15,326 nt of DNA from DATLSM01 sp049585815. Its GTDB lineage: Bacteria > Actinomycetota > Thermoleophilia > Solirubrobacterales > 70-9. The translations under genes and the position numbers were made by a program. Shown here piece after piece: positions 1 to 6,418 of this stretch; the stretch's first letter is position 1, and each line of letters begins with the position of its first letter. The stretch covers positions 1 through 15,326 of the forward strand of contig JBAVAR010000086.1 in assembly GCA_049585815.1 (NCBI GenBank), given 5' to 3'. The notes beneath the pieces were generated by a model that was given only the letters and a program-made list of their open reading frames with translations, did not search any database and was not told where the DNA came from.

Positions 1-858
1 CCGCTGGCGCGGCGCACGAGGCGCGGTCGGGGCCTGCCGCCACCGGCTCCCCCGCGCCCGCCCGCGACCTCGCATTTCGCCGCCGCCGCCCTCTACATCC
101 CCTCCTGCACCAACCGCATCTTCGGCACCAATTCTCCGAAAACCGGAGGGCCTGCCGCCATCTCCCCGGGTCGGCGCGAGGCCCTCGGCGGGATCGCCGC
201 AGCGCTGGTTGAGGTCTCAGACCGCGCCGGGTTGCCGGTCTGGATTCCCGCTGATCTGGCGGGCAGCTGTTGCGGACTTCCCTGGAGCTCGAAGGGCTAT
301 CCCACGGCCCACCGAGAAAAGGCAAATGAGATGGTCGCGAGGCTGTGGCGCTGGAGTGGGGAGGGAGAGCTGGCGGTGATCGTCGATGCCGCCTCCTGCA
401 CCCACGCCCTCGCCGATCCCGGCGAGGGCGTCCTCAGCGAGGAAAACGCGGAGCGCCTCGGCAGCATTGAAGTACTCGACTCGGTCGCCTGGGCGCACGA
501 TCACCTGCTGGGGCGGCTGAAGATCGACCGCAGGGTCGGTTCACTCGCGGTCCACCCTCCCTGCGCAACCCGCCGCATGGGCCTATCGGCCCAGCTCGAG
601 CTGATTGCCGGCGCCCTCGCCGAGGAGGTCTACCTACCGCCGTCGGCGACCTGCTGTGGCTTTGCCGGAGATCGGGGCATCACCCACCCGGAGCTGACCG
701 CGGCGGCCACCCGCGAGCAGGCCAACGAGCTTGCCGGGCGCAGCTTCGACGCCTACATCTCCGCCAACCGCACATGTGAGATCGGCCTCTCGCGCGCCAC
801 GGGGGCCGAATACCGGTCCTTCCTCTTGCTGCTCGAGGAGCTAACGCGAGGCGGCTGA
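1..858 (+). CDS. FAD-linked D-2-hydroxyacid (D-lactate-type) dehydrogenase, C-terminal iron-sulfur/CCG part (5'-truncated by window)
   Basis: The frame is open from base 1 to TGA 856-858, so the gene starts outside the window and its FAD-binding half is missing. What remains is the cysteine-rich CCG (DUF224-type) tandem. The first copy has SCTNR (Cys codon 106-108) and GSCCG (268-273). The second has HPPCATRR (562-564) and ATCCGFAGD (652-657). These cysteines normally bind iron-sulfur centres or a quinone-reductase site in the GlcF/D-lactate dehydrogenase families. The tail motifs LDSVAWAHD and NRTCEIG match my memory of large fused actinobacterial FAD plus Fe-S D-lactate dehydrogenases, which pass electrons to the membrane quinone pool. 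The last 18 nt overlap the convergent SDR gene. The exact substrate (D-lactate, D-2-hydroxyglutarate or glycolate) cannot be read from this part. Family confident, substrate not. Confidence 0.85.
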   Translation, partial: PLARRTRRGRGLPPPAPPRPPATSHFAAAALYIPSCTNRIFGTNSPKTGGPAAISPGRREALGGIAAALVEVSDRAGLPVWIPADLAGSCCGLPWSSKGYPTAHREKANEMVARLWRWSGEGELAVIVDAASCTHALADPGEGVLSEENAERLGSIEVLDSVAWAHDHLLGRLKIDRRVGSLAVHPPCATRRMGLSAQLELIAGALAEEVYLPPSATCCGFAGDRGITHPELTAAATREQANELAGRSFDAYISANRTCEIGLSRATGAEYRSFLLLLEELTRGG

Positions 859-1716
859 AACCGCGGCGGCGCCCTGCTCATCGGCGTCCGCCTCGACCTC
901 GCGCAGCGTCGCCTGCATGGTCTCGTCTCGCTCCAGGCGCCGGTCGAGCAACGGGTTGAGGACGCCACGCAGGGCGGAGACGTAGCGCCACCAGCGCGGC
1001 GCGAAGATCCGCGGCGCCCGCTCTTCGATGCCACGGACGATCGCCGTTCCCGCCTCGGCGGGAGGGAGCCGCTTGCGCAGGAAGCCGGGCAGGTTCTCCT
1101 GCATGCGGTCGGAGTGGGGGCGCTCGAAGGCCTCCTGGACCATCTTGGTGTCGATCCAGCCGAAATAGGCGACGCTGGCGCCGGCTCCCAGCGGGGTCAG
1201 CTCAGCGCGCAGCGTGCGGCCCAGCGACTCGACCCCGGCCTTGGCGACCGCATAGGGGCTGTTGAGCACGCCGTTGACGAAGGCGTAGACGGAGGAGATG
1301 ACGACGATGTGGCCACGCCGCTCGACGATCTGCGGCAGCGCCGCGCGCACCGTGCGCCAGACGCCGAGCAGGTCGACCTCAAAGACCCGCTCCCACTCCT
1401 CGGTGCCGATTCCGCGCACTGTGGCCACCGTCGACTGGGCGATACCCGCGTTGGCGACCGCGACGTCGAGCCCCCCGAAGCGCTCGACGGTCTCGGCGAC
1501 CGCCCGCATGATCGCCGCCTGATCGGTGACGTCGGCGGCGATCCCGATCGCCCGCGGGCCGATCCGCTCGGCGGCCTCGCGCGCCTGTTCGGCGTCGAGG
1601 TCGACGACGGCGACGGAGGCGCCGTGCAGGTGCAGCTGGCGCGCCGTCTCAAAGCCGATTCCCCGCGCGGCGCCGGTCACCAGTGCAACCTTTCCGTTCA
1701 GGTCATAACGGGGCAC
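841..1716 (-). CDS. Short-chain dehydrogenase/reductase (SDR), classical type with C-terminal extension
   Basis: A 291-residue NAD(P)-dependent oxidoreductase with a Rossmann fold. The cofactor glycine motif TGAARGIG is at residues 14-21. An Asp in VVDLD (about 39-41) after beta-2 suggests NAD(H) preference. NAG is at 89-91, and Ser142, Tyr155 and Lys159 form the catalytic S-x12-Y-x3-K set. The fourth tetrad position, usually Asn in a VNLxG motif, is Asp115 here (VDLLG). Residues from about 230 onward add a basic tail (RWWRYVSALRG) longer than in 250-residue SDRs; it could contact membrane or partner. The substrate cannot be told. The start is GTG at 1716; no Shine-Dalgarno lies at proper spacing, but a TAGTCT hexamer lies 9 nt upstream. 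It is divergent from ileS (44 bp between starts), and its 3' end overlaps the dehydrogenase at 841-858. Confidence 0.88.
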   Translation of the reverse strand: MPRYDLNGKVALVTGAARGIGFETARQLHLHGASVAVVDLDAEQAREAAERIGPRAIGIAADVTDQAAIMRAVAETVERFGGLDVAVANAGIAQSTVATVRGIGTEEWERVFEVDLLGVWRTVRAALPQIVERRGHIVVISSVYAFVNGVLNSPYAVAKAGVESLGRTLRAELTPLGAGASVAYFGWIDTKMVQEAFERPHSDRMQENLPGFLRKRLPPAEAGTAIVRGIEERAPRIFAPRWWRYVSALRGVLNPLLDRRLERDETMQATLREVEADADEQGAAAVSAASR

Positions 1717-1725
1717 GCGGCGCGC

Positions 1726-1731
1726 AGACTA
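1726..1731 (-). promoter_or_regulatory. Candidate -10 hexamer of the SDR gene
   Basis: On the minus strand TAGTCT (TANNNT type) ends 9 nt before GTG 1716, implying a leader of only a few bases. No clear -35 box. It is back to back with the ileS -10 at 1740-1745, so the two polymerase footprints would overlap. Confidence 0.4.
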
Positions 1732-1739
1732 CCCCCTCC

Positions 1740-1745
1740 TAGAAT
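1740..1745 (+). promoter_or_regulatory. Candidate -10 hexamer of ileS
   Basis: TAGAAT, 15 nt before the ileS ATG, predicts a 5' leader of about 8-9 nt. No Shine-Dalgarno is visible between it and the ATG, and there is no space for a T-box leader. Confidence 0.4.
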
Positions 1746-1760
1746 CACCTGCTCGCGCTG

Positions 1761-4700
1761 ATGCCCGGCTTTCGCCCCGTAGACCCCAGGCAGTCCTTCC
1801 CCGAGCTGGAGGAGCGGGTGCTGGCGCGTTGGGCTGAGAACGATGTCTTTCGCCGCTCGCTGGCAAAGCGGGAGGGGGCGGAGGTCTGGAGCTTCTACGA
1901 GGGGCCGCCGACCGCCAACGGCAGACCCGGCTCCCACCACGTCCTCTCCCGCGTCTTCAAGGATGTCTACCCGCGCTACAAGACGATGCGCGGCTACCGG
2001 GTGCCGCGCAAGGCCGGCTGGGATTGCCACGGGCTGCCGGTTGAGCTGGAGGTCGAAAAGCAGCTCGGAATCGCCTCCAAGCAGGAGATCGAGGAGTACG
2101 GGATCGACCGCTTCAACGAGCGCTGCCGGGCGTCGGTCTTCGAGTACGTCGAGGAGTGGAACCGCCTGACCGAGCGGATCGGCTTCTGGATCGACCTCGA
2201 GGACCCCTACGTGACTCTCGACACCGATTACATCGAGTCGGTCTGGTGGTCGCTGCGCAGGATCTGGGAAGACGGCCGCCTCTATGAGGGCCACAAGGTC
2301 GTCCCCTACTGTCCGCGCTGCGGTACCGCCCTCTCCTCCCACGAGGTCGCGCTCGGCTACCGGGATGTCGTGGACCGCTCGATCTACGTCAAGCTGCCGC
2401 TGATCTCTCCCTCGGCCGCGACGCAGCGCTCAGAGACGGGCTCCCTATCGCCTCCGGATGGTGGCGGGATGGGCGCCGCGCCCGAGTATCTGTTGGTCTG
2501 GACGACGACCCCCTGGACGCTGCCCGGAAACGTCGCGGTCGCAGTGGCGCCGGAGGTCAGGTATGCAAAGGCGCGGGTCGGGGGGGAGACGCTGATCCTG
2601 GCCGAGCCGCTGGTGGAGCGGGTGCTTGGGGAGGGGGTTGAGATCGTCGAAATTCTCCCTGGACGGGAGCTTCTCGGGCGCCGCTACCAGGGTCCGATCT
2701 TCGACCTCGCCGATCGCGAGCCTGGCGGGTATCCGGTGATCGCCGGAGATTTCATCACCACCGAGGACGGAACCGGCCTCGTCCACATCGCCCCGGCCTT
2801 CGGCGAGGAGGATTTCGAGGTCGCGGTCTCCAGCGGCATCTACGACCCCGCCGAGGGACCCCAGTCCCTCTACAACCCTGTCCGGCCCGATGGCAGCTTC
2901 GATGATCGCGTCGGCGGCTTTGAGGGCCGTTTCGTCAAGGACCCAGAGCTGACCGAGGCGTTGATCTCGAACCTGCGCGAGCGTGGCCTGCTCTTTCGCG
3001 AGCAGGCATATGAGCACTCCTACCCGCACTGCTGGCGATGCAGCACTCCCCTGATCTACTACGCGAGGTCGAGCTGGTATCTGCGCACCTCCGAGGTCCG
3101 GGATCGCCTGCTCGCCAACAACGAGACGATCGGCTGGCGCCCCGAGCACATCAAGCACGGCCGCTTTGGCAAATGGCTTGAGGGCAACGTCGACTGGGCG
3201 CTTTCACGGGATCGCTATTGGGGAACGCCGCTGCCGGTCTGGCGCTGCCTTGACCGGATCTGCGACGAGGTCCACTGCATCGGTTCGCTCGCCGAGCTGC
3301 GCGAGCGCGCCGGGGGCGAGGTCCCCGCAGACCTGCACCGCCCCTACATCGATGAGGTCTCGATCGACTGTCCGAAGTGTGGGGGTGAGATGCGCCGCGT
3401 CGAGGAGGTGATCGACACCTGGTATGACAGCGGCGCGATGCCCTTTGCGCAGCTCCACTACCCGTTCGAGGGTGAGTCGGAGTTCACCGAGCGCTTCCCC
3501 GCCGACTTCATCTGCGAGGCGATCGACCAGACCCGCGGCTGGTTCTACACCCTGCTCGCCGAGTCGACCCTGCTCTTCGATCGCTCCAGTTACCGCAACT
3601 GCGTCTGTCTGGGCCTGATCCTCGACCCCGAGGGTCAGAAGATGTCCAAGAGCCGGGGCAACGTTGTCGAGCCCTGGGAGGTGATCGACGCCCACGGTGC
3701 CGACGCCTTCCGCTGGTATTACCTGACCGCCCAGCAGCCCTGGGCCGGTTACCGCTTCTCGGTCGAGACCGTGGGCGAGTCGGTGCGCCAGTTTCTGCTC
3801 ACCCTCTGGAATACCTACTCGTTCTGGGTCTTGTATGCAAATGCCGAGGGCCTTGAGCCGGGAGGCCTCCCGGGCCCCGATGCCGCGCCCGCCAACGACC
3901 TCGATCGCTGGGTGCTCTCGCGCCTGCAGGCAACCACCGCCACGGTCTGCGAGCGGATGGATGCCTTTGACTGCACCGCCGCCGGGCGAGCGATCGCCGA
4001 ATACGTGGAGGACCTGTCGAACTGGTACGTCCGCCTCTCGCGCCGCCGCTTCTGGGACGGGGACCGCGCCGCCTTTGCCACGCTTCGCCACTGCCTGCTT
4101 GAGAGCGCCGCCCTGCTCGCGCCCTTCATCCCGTTTTTGGCCGAGGAGATCCACCTCAACCTCGCCGGGGGGGAGGCCGTCGCGCCGAGCGATTCGGTGC
4201 ACCTGCGTGACTTCCCCGAGGCCGACCCCTCGCTGGCTGACCCCGAACTGGAGGCGGCGATGGCGGTGGTTCGCCGTACGGTCGAGCTGGGCCGCGCCGC
4301 CCGCGCCCAGGCCAAGGTCAAGGTGCGCCAGCCCCTGCGCCGCGCGGTGATCGTCGCCAGCGAAGCCGAGCGCGGCGCGATCGAGCTTCGGGCCGACCTC
4401 GTCACCGCCGAGCTGAACGTGAAGGAGCTTGATTTCGTCTCCGATGAGGCCGATCTGGTCAGCTACGCGGTGCGGCCCAATTACCGGGCCCTCGGCCCGC
4501 GCTTCGGCAAGCGCATGCCGCAGGTGGCGGCTGCGGTCGAGGCGCTCGACCCGGTCCACGTCGCCAGGACGATGGCCGACGGCGGCGAGGTCGGAATCGC
4601 CGTCGATGGCGATGAGCACGCGCTTGGTCCCGAGGAGATCACGCTCGCCCTCCAACCTCTTGAGGGCTATGAGGTTGAGGCGGAGGCCGGCCACGCTGTC

Positions 4701-4979
4701 GCCCTCCAGCTCGAGCTCGACGCGGAGCTGCGCCGCGAGGGTCTTGCCCGCGAGATCGTCCACGCCGTCCAGAGCACCCGCCGGGCGGCGGGGCTGGAGA
4801 TCACCGACCGGATCGAGCTGTCCCTTGGCGGCGATCGGGAGCTGATCGACGCCGCCCGCGCCCACGAGCGCTACCTGGCCGGTGAGGTTCTGGCAACCTC
4901 GATCGCCTACGGGGCCGAGGGCGAGCCGACCACCAGGGTTGACGGCCGCGATCTCCGCATCGATCTGAACCGCGCCTGA
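1761..4979 (+). CDS. ileS: Isoleucyl-tRNA synthetase (eukaryote-like/type II form)
   Basis: A 1072-residue class Ia synthetase that charges tRNA-Ile with isoleucine in the cytoplasm. The HIGH box is in the divergent GxHH form (GPPTANG then GSHH at 57-60), followed by KAGWDCHGLPVE. The CP1 editing domain has WTTTPWTLPGN at 247-257 and would hydrolyse Val-tRNA-Ile. The KMSKS loop is at 627-631. Zinc-type CxxC pairs are at 184/187, 424/427 and 537/540. An anticodon-binding helical domain (roughly 690-840) and a C-terminal domain follow. Length is close to the 1040-1050 residues I recall for actinobacterial IleS; part of the excess is a Ser/Gly/Pro-rich insert at about 216-242, encoded by an imperfect palindrome. 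The GxHH type is associated with natural mupirocin tolerance in some bacteria (inference here). ATG 1761 is followed at once by conserved N-terminal sequence. It converges with the tautomerase gene 7 nt downstream. Confidence 0.98.
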   Translation: MPGFRPVDPRQSFPELEERVLARWAENDVFRRSLAKREGAEVWSFYEGPPTANGRPGSHHVLSRVFKDVYPRYKTMRGYRVPRKAGWDCHGLPVELEVEKQLGIASKQEIEEYGIDRFNERCRASVFEYVEEWNRLTERIGFWIDLEDPYVTLDTDYIESVWWSLRRIWEDGRLYEGHKVVPYCPRCGTALSSHEVALGYRDVVDRSIYVKLPLISPSAATQRSETGSLSPPDGGGMGAAPEYLLVWTTTPWTLPGNVAVAVAPEVRYAKARVGGETLILAEPLVERVLGEGVEIVEILPGRELLGRRYQGPIFDLADREPGGYPVIAGDFITTEDGTGLVHIAPAFGEEDFEVAVSSGIYDPAEGPQSLYNPVRPDGSFDDRVGGFEGRFVKDPELTEALISNLRERGLLFREQAYEHSYPHCWRCSTPLIYYARSSWYLRTSEVRDRLLANNETIGWRPEHIKHGRFGKWLEGNVDWALSRDRYWGTPLPVWRCLDRICDEVHCIGSLAELRERAGGEVPADLHRPYIDEVSIDCPKCGGEMRRVEEVIDTWYDSGAMPFAQLHYPFEGESEFTERFPADFICEAIDQTRGWFYTLLAESTLLFDRSSYRNCVCLGLILDPEGQKMSKSRGNVVEPWEVIDAHGADAFRWYYLTAQQPWAGYRFSVETVGESVRQFLLTLWNTYSFWVLYANAEGLEPGGLPGPDAAPANDLDRWVLSRLQATTATVCERMDAFDCTAAGRAIAEYVEDLSNWYVRLSRRRFWDGDRAAFATLRHCLLESAALLAPFIPFLAEEIHLNLAGGEAVAPSDSVHLRDFPEADPSLADPELEAAMAVVRRTVELGRAARAQAKVKVRQPLRRAVIVASEAERGAIELRADLVTAELNVKELDFVSDEADLVSYAVRPNYRALGPRFGKRMPQVAAAVEALDPVHVARTMADGGEVGIAVDGDEHALGPEEITLALQPLEGYEVEAEAGHAVALQLELDAELRREGLAREIVHAVQSTRRAAGLEITDRIELSLGGDRELIDAARAHERYLAGEVLATSIAYGAEGEPTTRVDGRDLRIDLNRA
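2411..2486. repeat. Imperfect palindrome inside ileS (in-frame insert)
   Basis: Outer arms 2411-2423 (CTCGGCCGCGACG) and 2474-2486 (CGCCGCGCCCGAG) are complementary at 11 of 13 positions. Inside, 2449-2455 and 2460-2466 form a 7-bp stem with one mismatch around GGAT. It encodes the low-complexity CP1 insert of IleS and keeps the reading frame. Confidence 0.4.
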
Positions 4980-4986
4980 GCGCGGC

Positions 4987-5163
4987 CTACTCGGACCGCT
5001 CGCCGATGATGAAGTCGGATTTCGAGGAATCGGAGAACTTCACCCAGCAATGCTGAGGGGCGATGCCGGCCACCTCCACCAGCGCTTCCTCGATGCGCTT
5101 CGCAATTTCCCGCTTTTGCTCGTCGGAGCGGCCCTCGAACCAGTGAACGTGGACGAAGGGCAT
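4987..5163 (-). CDS. Small 4-oxalocrotonate-tautomerase-like protein (58 aa)
   Basis: A short gene read from ATG 5163 to TAG 4987. After Met removal the protein begins with Pro, the catalytic general base of the tautomerase superfamily, in PFVHVHWFEGRSDEQK. That aligns without gaps to 4-OT (PIAQIHILEGRSDEQK from memory), including Arg11. Phe50 of 4-OT also aligns with Phe50 here (KSDF). Arg39 of 4-OT is replaced by Trp (HCWVK), so the substrate is probably not 4-oxalocrotonate. The family size of about 60 residues fits; members assemble as hexamers. It starts 18 nt after the thioredoxin stop, so the two are probably co-transcribed. A Shine-Dalgarno is weak, and translation may be coupled to trxA. 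Its stop lies 7 nt from the ileS stop. Physiological reaction unknown. Confidence 0.88.
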   Translation of the reverse strand: MPFVHVHWFEGRSDEQKREIAKRIEEALVEVAGIAPQHCWVKFSDSSKSDFIIGERSE

Positions 5164-5181
5164 CGCTGCGGGGCGCTGCGC

Positions 5182-5508
5182 TCAGGCGAGGGCCGGCTCG
5201 AGCTCGGCCTCAAGGCGCCGCTTGGGCATCGCCCCGACGACTTTCTTGGCGATCGCGCCGTCCTTGAAGAGGATCATCGTGGGGATCGAGAGGACCTCAT
5301 ACTGAGCGGCGGTCTGTTGATTGTCGTCGACGTTGAGGCTGAGGATCTTCAGATCCTCCCGCTCGCCGTCTATCTCCTCGAGTACCGGGTGCACGACCCG
5401 GCAGGGGCCGCACCAGGGAGCCCAGAAGTCGACCAGAACCGGGCCCTCGGCCTCCAGGACCTCGGACTTGAAGTTGGCGTCTGTCACGTCGTTGAGTTTG
5501 CCTGTCAC
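5182..5508 (-). CDS. trxA: Thioredoxin
   Basis: A 108-residue cytosolic thioredoxin that reduces protein disulfides and is itself reduced by thioredoxin reductase (not in the window). It has DFWAPWCGPC with the redox motif WCGPC at 32-36, and the cis-proline loop SIPT with Pro76. FKDG and the C-terminal helix are as usual, with no signal peptide or extra domain. The start is GTG 5508. GGGAGAG (5523-5517) is 8 nt upstream and is a good Shine-Dalgarno, in contrast to most genes here. A -10-like TATACT and a perfect AT-rich palindrome lie about 40-50 nt upstream. Downstream, 18 nt away, is the tautomerase gene. The mannosyltransferase gene ends 67 nt upstream on the same strand, so read-through is possible but a separate promoter is likely. 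Confidence 0.97.
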   Translation of the reverse strand: MTGKLNDVTDANFKSEVLEAEGPVLVDFWAPWCGPCRVVHPVLEEIDGEREDLKILSLNVDDNQQTAAQYEVLSIPTMILFKDGAIAKKVVGAMPKRRLEAELEPALA

Positions 5509-5516
5509 TGGAATCG

Positions 5517-5523
5517 CTCTCCC
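5517..5523 (-). promoter_or_regulatory. Shine-Dalgarno of trxA
   Basis: GGGAGAG on the minus strand, 8 nt before GTG 5508. It supports this GTG as the start. Confidence 0.6.
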
Positions 5524-5545
5524 GGGGGTCGAGGTTCGGCGCTCA

Positions 5546-5561
5546 ATACTTCAGAAAGTAT
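5546..5561. promoter_or_regulatory. Perfect AT-rich palindrome over the trxA promoter (candidate operator)
   Basis: ATACTT-CAGA-AAGTAT: 6-bp perfect arms with a 4-bp spacer, conspicuously AT-rich for this DNA. It overlaps the predicted -10 (5562-5557) and start point of trxA, where a bound repressor would block transcription. The arms are too short, and lack a T-run, to be a convincing terminator for the upstream mannosyltransferase. The regulator is unknown; the half-site does not match HAIR, SigR or LexA consensus sequences I know. Confidence 0.45.
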
Positions 5562-5562
5562 A
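5557..5562 (-). promoter_or_regulatory. Candidate -10 hexamer of the trxA-tautomerase operon
   Basis: TATACT on the minus strand, close to the sigma-70 consensus. It predicts a leader of about 40 nt, which contains the Shine-Dalgarno. No good -35 is visible at 16-18 bp. Confidence 0.45.
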
Positions 5563-5575
5563 GCGTCACCCCCAG

Positions 5576-6346
5576 CTACTGACCGACCACGTTCTCGGTA
5601 GCCGCACCCCGGTGTTTGGCCGGCCCTCCGCCGAAGCGCAACATCGGCACGCGCCAGGCCGCCTCGATGACGATCGATCGATCCATCTTCGAGGAGCCCG
5701 CGCGGCGCTCGCGGAAGACGATCGGCACCTCGAGGACGCTGAACCCCCGCTGCACCACCCGGTAGGTCATCTCCACCTGGAAGGCGTAGCCGTGCGCCTG
5801 GATTGTGTCGAGGTCGATCGCCTCCAGAACCTCGCGGCGGAAGCACTTGAAGCCGCCGGTGAGGTCGTGAATTGTGAGGCCGAGGACCAAGCGCGCATAG
5901 GAGCTGCCCCCACGGCTGATCGCCCGCCGCAGCGCACCCCATTCGGAGACGCCGCCCCCCTGCACGTAGCGCGAGCCGATCACCAGATCGGCGCGCTCGG
6001 CGCCCTCCAGCAGGCGCGGCAGGTAGGCGGGGTCATGGGAGAAATCGGAATCCATCTCCAAGATGAGTCCGGCGCCAGCGGCCAGGGCGCGGCGAAAGCC
6101 GGCGATGTAGGCGGGCCCGAGCCCTTCCTTGTTGGGTCGGTGCAGGACGCTGACGTTCTCGTGGGCCTCGGCCAGGCGCTCGGCAATCTCGCCGGTGCCG
6201 TCGGGGGAGTTGTCGTCGACGATCAGGACATTGGCGCTGGCGGGGAGCTTGTCGCGAACGGCGGCGACGAAGGCCTCGAGGTTCTCAGCCTCGTTGTAGG
6301 TGGGCAGGACCAGCCAGGCTGGACCAGCGGCGGCGGACCGGTTCAT
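5576..6346 (-). CDS. Polyprenol-phosphate mannosyltransferase (dolichol-phosphate mannose synthase type, GT2)
   Basis: A 256-residue GT-A glycosyltransferase resembling the catalytic domain of actinobacterial Ppm1 and eukaryotic DPM1. It would move mannose from GDP-mannose to polyprenyl phosphate at the inner membrane face, making the donor for mannolipids or protein mannosylation. Visible motifs are LPTYNEAENL (14-23), VDDNSPDGTG (43-52), the metal-binding EMDSDFSHDP (DSD at 99-101), GSRYVQGG, DLTGGFKCFRR and the C-terminal FRERRAGSSKM. It has no membrane segments, as in single-domain soluble DPM enzymes, and the Lnt-like membrane domain fused in mycobacterial Ppm1 is absent. A related GT2 enzyme using another sugar is possible. 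ATG 6346 follows a TAGCAT hexamer by 6 nt, so the message is probably leaderless. Divergent from polX. Confidence 0.9.
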   Translation of the reverse strand: MNRSAAAGPAWLVLPTYNEAENLEAFVAAVRDKLPASANVLIVDDNSPDGTGEIAERLAEAHENVSVLHRPNKEGLGPAYIAGFRRALAAGAGLILEMDSDFSHDPAYLPRLLEGAERADLVIGSRYVQGGGVSEWGALRRAISRGGSSYARLVLGLTIHDLTGGFKCFRREVLEAIDLDTIQAHGYAFQVEMTYRVVQRGFSVLEVPIVFRERRAGSSKMDRSIVIEAAWRVPMLRFGGGPAKHRGAATENVVGQ

Positions 6347-6352
6347 CCCCCG

Positions 6353-6358
6353 ATGCTA
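6353..6358 (-). promoter_or_regulatory. Candidate -10 hexamer of the mannosyltransferase (leaderless)
   Basis: TAGCAT on the minus strand ends exactly 6 nt before ATG 6346, placing the predicted transcript start at or next to the start codon. Confidence 0.5.
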
Positions 6359-6406
6359 TTGGCCCCCGACCAAAGAGCGCCTAAAGAGCTGCTCGCGGCG
6401 GATGGC

Positions 6407-6412
6407 TAACTT
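6407..6412 (+). promoter_or_regulatory. Candidate -10 hexamer of polX (leaderless)
   Basis: TAACTT ends 6 nt before GTG 6419. The nearby ATG at 6402 and TTG at 6411 are out of frame, so this spacing supports the GTG start. Confidence 0.5.
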
Positions 6413-6418
6413 GCAGGC

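Noticed and set aside
2853..2870. 7-bp hairpin GAGGGAC-CCCA-GTCCCTC in ileS
   Set aside because: Short, inside coding sequence, and ordinary for this base composition.
3204..4865. 553-residue open frame on the minus strand inside ileS
   Set aside because: Shadow of ileS. No recognisable domains, and its composition is what reverse-complemented high-GC codons give.
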